Positions 24,362 to 34,464 of a DNA stretch of 64,000 nt are shown here, in pieces. The DNA is from Furcasterigmium furcatum. Lineage: Eukaryota > Ascomycota > Sordariomycetes > Glomerellales > Plectosphaerellaceae. Made by a program: the position numbers and the translations under genes. The notes under the pieces were generated by a model. The model made no database searches. It saw nothing but the letters and a program-made list of their open reading frames with translations, and was not told where the DNA came from. Location: NCBI GenBank assembly GCA_001599815.1, contig BCIA01000004.1, positions 4,800,082 through 4,864,081 on the forward strand, in the 5' to 3' direction. The stretch's first letter is position 1, and each line of letters opens with the position of its first letter.

Positions 24362-25875
24362 CTAGCGGTGCTTTGCATCATACCGTACAACTGCTCCCAA
24401 CAGAACTTGTGCCCCAATGATGCAGTCTTCCGGCTTGCAATACTCGTCCGGAGTGTGGCTGAGGCCGTTTCTTGTCGGCGCAAAGATCATGGCCGTCGGG
24501 CTGATCTTGCTTACATGGCAGCTGTCGTGCCCGGCACCACTCAGCATGTGTTTCCAAAGGCTGTAGTCTGGTGATGGCCTCGGCAGATCGGCACACGCTT
24601 CCTCAGCCGACTGCTCGATGACTTCGATGCAGTCCTTGTGAAAAGCCACGGCGGGGTTGTGGATGAGCATCTTCCAGCCGACTACGACGCCGCGCTCCGA
24701 ATCCTCCTTGGCAATCTTGTCAAACTTCGCACGGCATGCTGCGACCATGTCCGCGAGCTTGTCGTCGCTCGGGTGGCGGATGTCCAATGTGAACTTGGTG
24801 GTATGGGCCACGGTGTTGACGCTGCCTGGCTCACCACGAAGAATGCCGGTGGTAACGAGGCCGGAGAACTCCTTTGCAACCTCGTTCGAGGCAACAATCA
24901 TCTTGGCCGCGGCCAGCAAAGAGTCCTTCCGAGACGTTATCGGGGTTGTCCCGGCGTGGCCGTCTCTGCCCTTGACCTCGACCTCGAACCACTGGCAGGC
25001 CTGGGCACCCAGGACGACGCCAACCTTTCGCTCCTCGTCTTCCAGGATCGGCCCCTGCTCGATATGCAGCTCGAAGTGCGCAGCGATGGGCTGCGCCTCG
25101 TAAGATGCGGGTATGTCGCCGAGGAAACCGATACGCTCGAGCTCCTGCTTGACGGTCTGCGGCGATCCGCTGGGAGGAGGGGTAACTTCGGGGCAGTTCC
25201 ATGCCGTCTCGAGGGGAATCGACCCAGCCCAGACGCCGGAAGCCATGGTGATCATGGGAAAGCGAGCGCCCTCCTCGCTGGACGACCAGTCAGTATCGGA
25301 ACCGTCGCGAAATACAAGCCAAGGGCGACATACTTTGTCCAGTTTATCAGTCCCACGGGGCCTTCCGTCTGGTAATTGTTCTCGTGCAACGTCCTGAGCA
25401 CCTCGAGGCCGGCCATGACACCGAGGATGCCGTCGTACCTCCCCCCTGTCGGCTGCGTGTCGAGATGCGATCCCATCATGACCGGCGCTGCCGCGTTGGA
25501 TTTTCCAGGTCTCACGGCGAACATGTTGCCCATCTGATCAACCGTTACCGTGCAGCCGATGGCTTCGACCTGCTTGATCAGCCAGTGCCGGACTTTTTTG
25601 TCGTCATCGTTCAGGGAGAGCCGTGCCATGCCCGTTTCTGTATGGTGTCTGGAGGTTCATATGTTAGGAGATTGTGTCTCCTGCAACCGCCCCTGAACGG
25701 GTTGGAGTACTTACTCGCCATAAGGATGCGCCTTTCCAAACTCACACGTGCCGTGGATAGAGTCCATCAGTCTCGAGCCATTGACGCGCAGGGCAGAGCC
25801 CGCAGAGGCGGCCTTCGCGGCGGCAGGAACTGTGCTTGCTACGGTGGCCATTCTGCGTATGAAGGACAAGGACAT
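24362..25875 (-). CDS. M20 family N-carbamoyl-amino-acid hydrolase / allantoate amidohydrolase-type enzyme
   Basis: Binuclear zinc hydrolase of the hydantoinase/carbamoylase branch, which releases ammonia and CO2 or cleaves the amide of ureido and carbamoyl acids; exact substrate unknown. Exons 25715-25875, 25334-25648 and 24362-25277 give 463 residues. The joins rebuild conserved text: HPYGE to HHTETGMARLSL and INWT to NEEGARFP. Metal-ligand motifs are all present: MGSHLDTQPTGGRYDG, NEEGARF, FELHIEQGP, GRDGHAGTTP, GAGHDS and LSHTPDEY. The first about 30 residues (MSLSFIRRMATVAS..) are basic without acidic residues, so mitochondrial import is possible; a second ATG at 25851 would shorten this. 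It is the last of three minus-strand cluster genes, and its upstream region has five HGATAR sites. Confidence 0.9.
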
Positions 25876-26723
25876 GGCGTGAAGAAACACGGAGCAGTGG
25901 GAGAAGAGCAGGTTGGATTCTTGCGACAGGTAGGTGCTGCAGCTTGTAGCCAAAGAACTGTCCAGTTTGAATGCAGATTCAGGCCAAATAGCGAGGAACA
26001 GAATGCTACGAGCCCTTTTTCTCACGATATCCCTCCTAGCACGCCATGAAGGGTCCTGGGCATGGCGGGGGAGGGGCAGGTCACGGAGTCGGCGGGTGCC
26101 TTTTCGCCGTCCAGGGGCTTCAATTCGATAGGTCGAAGCTATGCCAGCTCGAATCGCGGAAAGATGTCCCTTTTCCAATTACGTATTCTGTGTCACCATT
26201 GAACTGCCTCGGCAGCTCTGATACAACTGATAATTGAGCTCTGAGAGCTTGGGACTTGCGTTCCCCCGCCTTTATCAGTGCGACGGGATTGGCGGGCAAG
26301 TCTGGGGCCGCGACGGGCGATGGTGATGGGAGCTAACAAGGCCGTCAGGGGTTCGCCTAGCCCGTAGACGGGGAACTGGGCAGCTGGGATAGCTAGCGAC
26401 TTGGCATGGGGAAGCTTGCTTGCTTTCCAGGCCGAAGTCCCTGCATGGATCTTGGTGGCCAACAAGGCAGATGATAGACTGATCCGAAACGAGGGCTAAC
26501 GACTCAATGGCCTCTCCGTTCCGTCTGGAGACGGACTTGATCTCTTATCGCCGTTTAAGGTACCTACTCGGAGACGAAATGCGCCCTCGCTGGCTTACAC
26601 CTCTGGTCTACGCGTGTGACTCCTAGACAAGATCAGAGTCCTAATCATTCACAGAGACTTAAGACACATATCATGAAACTGACAGTAAATTATCATGTCG
26701 CTAAGTAGAAAGCTCTATCCAAC
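25876..26723 (-). promoter_or_regulatory. M20 gene upstream region with five GATA-factor motifs
   Basis: Between the M20 start and the stop of the next gene upstream. HGATAR motifs on either strand: CGATAG 26126-26131, TGATAA 26228-26233, TTATCA 26272-26277, TGATAG 26472-26477 and TTATCG 26545-26550. About one would be expected by chance in the 425 bp they span. AreA/Nit2-type nitrogen regulators bind such sites; binding here is inferred. No coding gene seen. Confidence 0.5.
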
Positions 26724-28410
26724 CTATGCTGCCGCCCTCGCCTTCTCCTGCACCGCCAACCACTCGGTCGCAATATCCTCACAAGTGCAGAACTGTACCG
26801 AGTCACCAAAGCCCTGCAGCCACTGCAAGAACCTGTCGACCATGCCGATGATGTGCGCCAGACCACTGACGTCGGGATGCACAAGGAGTGGGAACACAAA
26901 GTCGGCGGACTCGTTGCCCTCCTGGGACGTCTCCCACAGCCACATGAACTTGTCCTTCCACATCTGCTCGACGACGCGCGTGGATACGTAGCCCATGCTG
27001 TTGGCGAGGTGGGGGAGGTACTGGAGCGGCATCATGTCCTCGTTGTACCAGCCACAGGGAAGCTCGACGAGAGGGTGCAGGCCCTCGGGATAGCTCTGCG
27101 ACGCGATGGGGGAGGGTTCGAGCCACGAGGCAGCGGGCTTGGACCAATCGATGTGCTTGATGGGCGGGTCGCTGGGGGTGAAGTACGGTTGGGAGTCGTG
27201 GTGCATGAGGGATGAGTCGTAGAGGAATCCGTGCTCGCGGAGCAGCTTGACGGTCGTTTCGCGAATGGTGTACATGGGGGCACGGTAGCCACGGGGCTTC
27301 TTGCCAGCAAGCTTGGTGGCAACATCGATACTGGGATCCGTCAGCTTCCATGTTCTCACACTGGCGCATCGAAAATACTCACCACTTCAAGAGGACATCG
27401 TGTTCTTGCTCCTCGGTCATTTGGGAGATGCCCTCGTGAGCGTAACCATGCAGTCCGATCTCTGCCCCGGACTCAAACACCGCCTTCGCAGCCTCTGGGA
27501 ACGTCTCGGCCGTGTGACCGGGGATGAACCAGGTCACCTTCTCGGAGACCTTGTTCTTCTTGAACATGTCCAAGAGACGGTAGACGCCAACTTGACCGGC
27601 GAAGATGCCGGAGGAGTAATCGGCCATATTGTTATCATGATGGCAGCCCGTGCCGAGCCAGTGCGAAACGGCATCGAAATCGACGGACAGGGCGACCTTG
27701 ACCTTCCGGGTCCTCGGGGCGATCGGCTTCGTGAGGGTCAACGACGCTTGCTCGCCCTCTCCGCTGACCTGATACTCGCAATCCGTGGGCATGCCAGCGT
27801 TGACGGGGGCCATGTCCTGGGGGCAGGCGCTCATGACGATGATCAAGGGCGTCTCTGCCTTGAAGGAGACGTACTCCCCCTTTTCGCTCGTCGGCGGCCG
27901 GATGTCAAGACCACCGTGGTGGTCGATTGCAACGTTCATGAAGAGGTTGAGAGGGTCGGGGACCCAGTCGTCGGCAATGGAGAACTCGGGGAAGTTGTCC
28001 TTGAGAGCCTGGTTCCAGCACCAATTAGACTCCAGGTGCTCAATTCTCAAGACAAGTTCACTGACCTTGTGCATATTGTCTGTGCAGTTATCATGGTATC
28101 CCTCGAAACCCTGCATCTTGTATCTCTCCGTATCGCAGGCAGACCAGATCATGTCGTGGACCCCCCTCGTGGTGTCCTCGGTCAGCGTCAAAATGGGCTT
28201 CCTCCGGGTGCTGTACAGCTTGTCGCCCTTGTGGAGGGAGATCTTGAGAAGGACCGTCCTCGAATGAACCATAGAGAGGAAGTCATTGGGATCATTGGGG
28301 TTGAAAGCCCAGAAATCCAGGACCTGCTTGCCGTATGTGTTGATGATCTTGATTTCCTGGCCCTTCTCGACGGAGAAGGCCACGGCCTTGCGCGCTGGGA
28401 TGACGGGCAT
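26724..28410 (-). CDS. Two-domain protein: DUF1989 (urea-carboxylase-associated / carboxyguanidine-deiminase-like) joined to PuuE-like polysaccharide-deacetylase-fold hydrolase
   Basis: Exons 27383-28410 and 26724-27330 give 544 residues; the intron (GTGAGT...CCCAG) joins HDVLLK to CIDVATKLAGKKPRGYRAP in phase. Residues about 5-205 are DUF1989: VHDMIWSACDTERY, HDNCTDNMHK, NLFMNVAIDHHGGL and VMSACPQDMAPVNAG. Bacterial members include the carboxyguanidine deiminase subunits. Residues about 240-540 are the NodB/CE4-like fold of the PuuE allantoinase and cyclic-imidase group: SVDFDAVSHWLGTG, the metal-binding LHGYAHEG, RGYRAPMY and the late VHPDVSGLAH. No signal peptide is present, so it is not a cell-wall chitin deacetylase. 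Both domains look intact. Likely role: opening a cyclic amide/imide/ureide and removing an imino nitrogen; substrate unknown. Confidence 0.88.
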
Positions 28411-29035
28411 GATTTCGACGTATTGTGAGATCAGGTTTCTTCGTTATTTTGCTGTATTCTCGGGTCGAGTGAGAAGCTGATGGCGGGGTAGAGGGGTATA
28501 TGAGAGCTCATCGAGCTCCATTGCCCCTCATCCGTCGTCCATCTGAGCGATTCCATGGCATCGAGGAGGGGCAGCGACGGGCACCGCAGATCCGCTTGGA
28601 GCTACCCTGAGCTTCCACATATTGGCCGTTAGCACCGCCGTTTGCGCCGATGGCCGTCGACAGGTCTGGGAGATATGTGACAGATGGATGGCCGCAAGGC
28701 CAGAACTGGGGCCTTGGATGATATGGGTGAGGTTGGTGGAACTGAACCCCTGAGATGTGAGCTTGACAAGCTTGGGAACCCCGTCACGCTAAACAGGGGA
28801 GCTCCTGCCCCCTACATGATAAGCTAGGGGCGGTTTCAGCGGGGAAATAGCGCCCGTCGGGATCGAGCATCCCTGGAAGGCGCCACGGACACGGGCAAGT
28901 CACGTGTGTGGATCACGGCCATCAGTTTGGGGAGGCGGGCATCGTGGCTTTCAACGTCGTCCAATTCATGACATCTAGGTATCTGCAGCTATCCCGATCC
29001 ACACACCACCACCATCGCTAGCCCATGCAAGATGT
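28411..29035 (-). promoter_or_regulatory. Upstream region of the DUF1989/PuuE-like gene
   Basis: 625 bp between this gene's start and the stop of the flavoenzyme gene. One clear HGATAR site (TGATAA near 28819). No RNA gene or repeat seen. Confidence 0.45.
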
Positions 29036-31032
29036 TTACAACTTAAGAACCTTGGCAAAGTACTCCTTGACCCACACGCCCTCAATGGGCCCTGCACAAC
29101 CAACCAGACCGTCGGGCCTCAGAATGATGACAGAACCTTTCTCCGCGTCGATGCCGAACTTATCATGTGCCTGGTTGGCTGGATCGAAATACGTATCTCC
29201 GAAAGGCTTCATGCCAATGGCCTCGTACGGCGAGCAGCCTACCGTGGGGCTGATGGTCACCCACCCCACGGACTGATGCGCCGTGAGCTCCTTGGCCGAC
29301 TCGAGGAACTTCTCCAGGCCGAGGAGTGACGGCCGTGTCGAGCTGACATTTCCGGTGCATACGACCACCCAGAACTTGGCAATGTTGCGCGTGATGCGCT
29401 GGAACCGTACCTTCTGGTTCGTGCCGGGGGCTGTGAGATCGACATCCGGCGGCCGACTGCCCGGCACCATGGCCAACTCGACCTTGGCCGCCTGGTTGAC
29501 GATGTTGGCCGGGTATGAGATGCCCAGGCCCGTGTTGAAGGAGGCGGCTTGCTCGAAGATCTCGCCGAGAAGCAGGTATGGGTCGGCGCTCTTGTCACCG
29601 TTGTACCAGCTCGGCCACTTGTGCGACATGAGAATCGAGATATCCTTGTCGTAGTCGATCAGCTTCTGCACGGCCGTCATACGTTCCGGCGAGTACGTCT
29701 TGAGGACTTCGGGCTGCGTGATGCCGCGGATCTGGAGGGCAAGCTTCCAGCCGAGGTTGACCGCGTCGTGGATGCCCGTGTTGAGACCCTGCGCGGCACC
29801 GCTGCTGTGGGTGTGAGCCGCGTCGCCACAGAGGAAAATGCGATCCTTGGTCGAGAAGGTCTTTGCGATCCGCTGACCGATGGTGTACCTGGATCACCGT
29901 TAGCTCCATGGCCGCCAAACACACACCCAGATCGAAGAGACTTACAGCGTCCACCAGTGGATCTCCTTGAACTTGACGTTGAACGGCTTCATGCTCTCAA
30001 TCGCTTCCTTCTCTGCAACCTCTTGCGTCACTCCGTCGGGATATTTGGCCGCGATCTCAGAGCTGTAGGCATATCCGATGCGCGTGGCTGCGTGGTCGAG
30101 GGGAGCCCAGAGGACGTTGCCATGCGTCTTGCTTTCGATGGCACTGGGAGAGTCACGTCAGTTGGAAGGTTACCGCCAAGTTTCGTTGAGTACTTACCCA
30201 TAGGAGCGGTTCAACGGCATGTCCGTTTCGACGATACCATCGATACGAATCCACTTGTCCTCGGAGGTGTCTCCCTCGAAGGGGATGTCGGCATGTCTGC
30301 GAACGAAGCTGTGGCCACCGTCGGCACCAATCAGGTATTTGCTGCCGGCGTTGTCAGCAATGGAGAACGAGAAGGTTTGGCGTAGTTCGCTCAGCCTACC
30401 TCTTCAGCTGGAATGTTCGGTTTGTTCGTTTGTCTGTGAAGGTTGAAGTCACCGCGTGCGAGTCGGCTGGCGCAGACTCGTCAACCTTGAAGTCGATGCA
30501 TTGCATTGCCTGGAAGTACGAGGCCCCGACGGCTTCCAACTTCTCGCGGAAGATTTCTTCAGTGTACATCTGGCGCAGGACCAGGGTGAAGTCGTAATTG
30601 GTGTCTCTGATGTTCTCCATGAACGTCCACACACGACCCGGCACACTGGCGGGCCTGAGATCAGCTATGTTTCGGGGGTTTTCACAAACACAGGAAAACT
30701 TACACCCTCTCACCATCCTTGTAAGTCACACTGGTCCGGCAAGCGAATCCGAGCTGCAACATGGGCTCGATGAGGTCAAGTTGATCCAGCTGCTCGGTCG
30801 TCCTCGGAAACAGCGCGATGGCACGGCCGTATGCGTCCTGGGTCTCTTTCTCGTATTGCTCCAGCACACAGGCAGAGACGCCAAATCGTCTTAACTGGTA
30901 TGCCATGAGAAGGCCAACAGGGCCGCCTCCCACAATCACCACATCGTACTCGGCCGTTTCGCTGTCGGGGGTCTTCTTGATCATCTTGAACGTTGTTTCG
31001 GGGATAGTCTGGTGCAGTGAGCTCAGTGTCAT
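29036..31032 (-). CDS. FAD-dependent monooxygenase, phenol 2-monooxygenase-like
   Basis: Group A flavoprotein hydroxylase using NAD(P)H and O2 on a hydroxylated aromatic or heteroaromatic ring; substrate unknown. Exons 30704-31032, 30400-30654, 30198-30341, 29946-30143 and 29036-29888 give 592 residues, every junction in phase. The ADP-binding fingerprint is VVIVGGGPVGLLMAYQL (about residues 31-47), the second FAD motif is LCGDAAHTHSSGAAQGLNTG, and the C-terminal thioredoxin-like dimerisation domain runs from about PGSRPPDVDL to the end (VIILRPDGLVG). This is the architecture of phenol hydroxylase and of HxnV in the Aspergillus nicotinate pathway, rather than of the shorter urate hydroxylases. 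An internal ATG at 30984 is a possible alternative start. It is divergent from the MFS transporter. Confidence 0.9.
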
Positions 31033-32106
31033 ACCCTCGGACTTGGTCGTATTGGGCGTCTCTTGTCTTTATATCAGAGCCAACAAGAACCCGGCATTGC
31101 CCGCGATATTTTGGAAGATCACGACTTGGATGGGGCGGCCAACGTGCTGAGTTGCGGGCAATAGTATCACGTAACTTGGAGGAATGTCAGAGCAGAAATC
31201 GAACGGTCCGCAAGGGTTCTACGGGCAATCTACAAGTCGCGTCGCCCGACCTGATCGCCTCGGCCGCGGGACTCGCGTTGAGGGGCAAATCCGGCTGCCC
31301 CTCCCTCCTCCTGACTTGAGGCTTGGCCGTGGTCAAGCTCAGGGTCGCGTGCAGGTCTTCAGCTGCGCTTGTGTCTTCCGCCTTGCCAATGCTCACGGCT
31401 TGGACCAAAACTCCACGTGGCTGGACATCACCAACACCGCGGTATCAGACCCGAAGCTGCGGGCGGTTTGACATCCTGGATCCTGGGGAGGCCGGGGCAA
31501 AAGCGGGTCCGCCGTGCCCGTCGGGCGATAAGAGGCCGGGGGAGGCATCGGCCTTTGAACGGAGGCCACCGATTGGCTCAGAGTCGACCGCCAGTGCCTC
31601 ATGAACACTTGCCTTTACGTACGGTACTTGACTCTCCCCCTTGGAGATGTCGGGGCCACCCTCCTTATCGCCTCTGGCTAGACGCTTCCCAGAGACGCTT
31701 GCCGAGATAAGATGGCCGACTCTTGTAGCACACGGGGGCAGCACTGGGCAACAATGCGGAGGGCTGGCCCCCGTGGCACTCCTATCTCGTCTATCTCCGG
31801 GAATTATTCACTCCCGATGGTATCTGATTCGCACCTCTGGTTCGCCCGCAGACGCTACCGTTCATCTGACCCTTGGCGTCCACCGCGATAGGAGTGGTTG
31901 TGCCAGGGGAGTCAAAGGACTACCGGCTGGGTGAGAGGCGTCCAGAGCGAGGACGTCTCGATGCAGATAAATCTTGGAACGACTCCCGTAGACAGGAATA
32001 GAAGAGTGATCGTCCGGACGGCAGAGAAACTCTTCGTGTTGTGGCATTCTAGCATACTCTTCCATTGTGCCCTGCCTCTCCTATCCACACCAGCAACTAC
32101 ACCACC
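31033..32106. promoter_or_regulatory. Divergent promoter region with seven GATA-factor motifs
   Basis: Shared upstream region of the flavoenzyme (-) and the MFS transporter (+). HGATAR motifs on either strand: 31526-31531, 31665-31670, 31705-31710, 31782-31787, 31791-31796, 31886-31891 and 31965-31970. That is seven in 445 bp, where about 1.3 would be expected from base frequencies. The spacing between 31782 and 31796 gives a close pair. No coding gene seen. Confidence 0.6.
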
Positions 32107-33708
32107 ATGTCTCTCAAGGCCGACGAGAAGTCTGCGGACATCTCGCAGAGTCCCACGGCTGGCAGCCTCGTCATGGAGCCTACCAGCGCCATCGACCCCG
32201 TGTTGCACAAGCGGGTGATGCTGAAGCTGGACACCGTCGTGCTGGGGTGCTTCGGCATCATGTACCTCATGGCCAACCTGGACAGGAACAACCTCGTGAG
32301 TACCCCTTTTCTTGCCGCCTTTACCCCTATTTGGCGATCTGGATGGGATTTCTGACTTGATATGGCAGGGCAACACCAACATCATGGGTCTGCCCGAAGA
32401 CCTCGGCCTCAAGGGCAACGAGTTCGGAAACGCCGTCACCCTCTTCTTCGCTACCTACGTCGCCTTCGAGGCACCCTGCTCCATCGCCCTCAAGATCGTC
32501 GGACCCAAGAACCTCCTGAGCTTCTGCATGCTCGGCTGGGGACTCGTGTGCCTCGGCATGGGATTCATCAAGAACGCCCAGCAGCTGTATGCATGCCGCC
32601 TGCTCATCGGCCTCTTCGAGGCCGGCCTTATCCCCTGCATCAACGCGTACATCGGCATGGTCTATCTCCGCTCCGAGATGTCGGTCCGCTCCGCCATCAT
32701 GTACGGCTTCAGCGCCTTCGCTGGCGCAGTCGGCGGCCTGCTCGCCTCCGCCGTGTCCAACGTCAACGCCGGCGGCCTGCCCTCGTGGTCCTGGCTCTTC
32801 ATCATTGAGGGCATTATCACGGTCGCCATGGTTCCCGTGATCTACGCCGTCTTCCCCAAGGACCCTCGCACCGCCTGGTTTTTCAACGAGGAGGAGCGCA
32901 ACGTCATGCGTCTCCGCTTCGAGCTCAACCCCCATCTGTCCATGGAGGACAAGTTCACCTGGGGCAAGGTCGCCAGCGCCTTCAAGGACCCCAAGATGTA
33001 CCTCCACGCCGTCCTCGAGTTCTCTGTTACCCTCTCTCTCTTCAGCTTCATGACCTTCCTTCCCGCCATCATCAGGGGCTTGGGCTATGCCAGCGTCCAC
33101 GCCCAGCTCATCACAGTCCCCGTGTATGTCTGGGCAACGGCCTCCTACCTCATGATCGCCTTTGCCTCCGACCGTGTCGGCCTCCGGAGCCCGTTCATCC
33201 TGGGCGCCTGCCTCGCCCTCATCATCGGCTACTCCATGAACATCGGCAGCAACGCCCTCGGCGTCCGCCTCGCGGCCGTCTTCGTCCTCGGAACTGGCGT
33301 TTATGCTACGGTAAGTCCATCCCCGCCCCTGAACCGCAAACCAAGAAGGCAGAAGACTGACTTTTGCTCCCACAGGCCGGTCTCTCCATCGTCTGGCTCA
33401 ACAGCAACTTCGCCGGCCACTACAAGCGCGCCACCGCCCTCGGTGTCGTCTTCAGCGTCGGCAACAGCTCCGGCCTCGTCGTGGGCCAGATCTTTACCGC
33501 GCAGACCGCTCCCAGGTATATCAAGGGTGCCAGCATTACCATCGGGTTCACGGCGTTTGCCATGCTTCTCGTCGTCGGGCAGGTGCTCGCGCTCCGCCAC
33601 GTGAACAAGAAGCGCGAGGAGAGACTGGCCGCAAGGCAGCCGACTACAGAGCCGGAGGTGAAGACTGATTTCAGCGACTACGATGATACTTTCAGGTATA
33701 ACCTGTAA
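32107..33708 (+). CDS. MFS transporter, Dal5-like anion:cation symporter family
   Basis: Likely uptake permease of the cluster, in the same broad family as allantoate, ureidosuccinate and nicotinate permeases. Exons 32107-32295, 32369-33310 and 33376-33708 give 487 residues in phase. After a hydrophilic N-terminus come KLDTVVLGCFGIMYLMANLDRNN and GNTNIMGLPEDLGL, the family's first-loop signature. There are twelve predicted membrane segments, the central loop with FPKDPRTAWFFNEEER, and a late motif WLNSNFAGHYKRATALG. The cytosolic tail is acidic (TDFSDYDDTF). The upstream region is rich in GATA motifs. The carried substrate cannot be read from sequence. Confidence 0.92.
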
Positions 33709-34464
33709 AGTGCAGGGGGGCCGGGGAGGTTGGTGACCCATGATACCGCGAAAAGGGGTTGGATAGGGGTAAAGGCTCGGAAGAGTACTTAGTCTGCTAT
33801 ACCTGCTGTGTCGACTACCTATTTACCGTTAATGAACATTGCATTTATCGGCAAGACCCGGAATTAAGACTACTGTGTACTTGGCCAACGTCACGGAGGA
33901 AGTCAATAGGCCTAGAATCCACGAGACCCGGGGACTCCCAGCTCTCCAGGACTGGCGGAGAAAACGCCAAGGGTCAGGAACTACAACTGGATGTTATGAA
34001 TCTGGCCGGGAATGATCTGCAGCTAGAAGGAGGAGAGCATATATCAATATTAAGCCGACTGATTTGTAGTCTGTACGAAGACATGCGGCATTCTGTTGAA
34101 GTTGTCTGTGCAATCCTGCCCTGTCGTCTCACGTCGTGATGCAGTCTCTTGGCTCAGTCATAGCTCGTGAATTAGGTCTCCCGTCCGCGCACGCGCGATT
34201 TACAAGCCGCAGCGAAAGTTGCGGGCTGAAGTATCTTCAGACAACCGCAAGGCTCTCGAGACAGGCGGTTGCTGACCGCACCTCTTCATTACCCAGGCCG
34301 CAAGCGTAAGCTCTCAGTTCATCATCTCCAAGGCTCATTAAGACATGCCAGCTAGCAAGTTCCTGCGGCTGCCCACACGCTGAAACCAAAACGCCAAAAT
34401 GACGGCCGCCCAGGTCCGTCAATATATGCTTCCGCTCCCGCTACCCCGCTCCTCCATGTATATG
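33709..34464. other. Intergenic, convergent
   Basis: 756 bp between the MFS stop and the stop of the small membrane protein. Short frames only; no gene, RNA or repeat recognised. Confidence 0.5.

Noticed and set aside
26724..28410. Reading the polysaccharide-deacetylase-fold part as a cell-wall chitin deacetylase
   Set aside because: No signal peptide, the sequence motifs follow the PuuE/cyclic-imidase group, and it is joined to DUF1989 in a metabolic context.
27301..28428. 375-residue plus-strand frame over the DUF1989 gene
   Set aside because: Starts and ends within a gene whose protein is recognised on the other strand; no family resemblance.
32327..33373. 348-residue antisense frame over the MFS gene
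   Set aside because: Mirror of the transporter coding sequence, spanning its introns; no domain.
21562..33708. Calling the cluster a secondary-metabolite (biosynthetic) cluster
   Set aside because: No polyketide synthase, peptide synthetase, terpene cyclase or P450 is present. The enzymes are catabolic hydrolases and a hydroxylase, and the promoters carry nitrogen-type GATA motifs.
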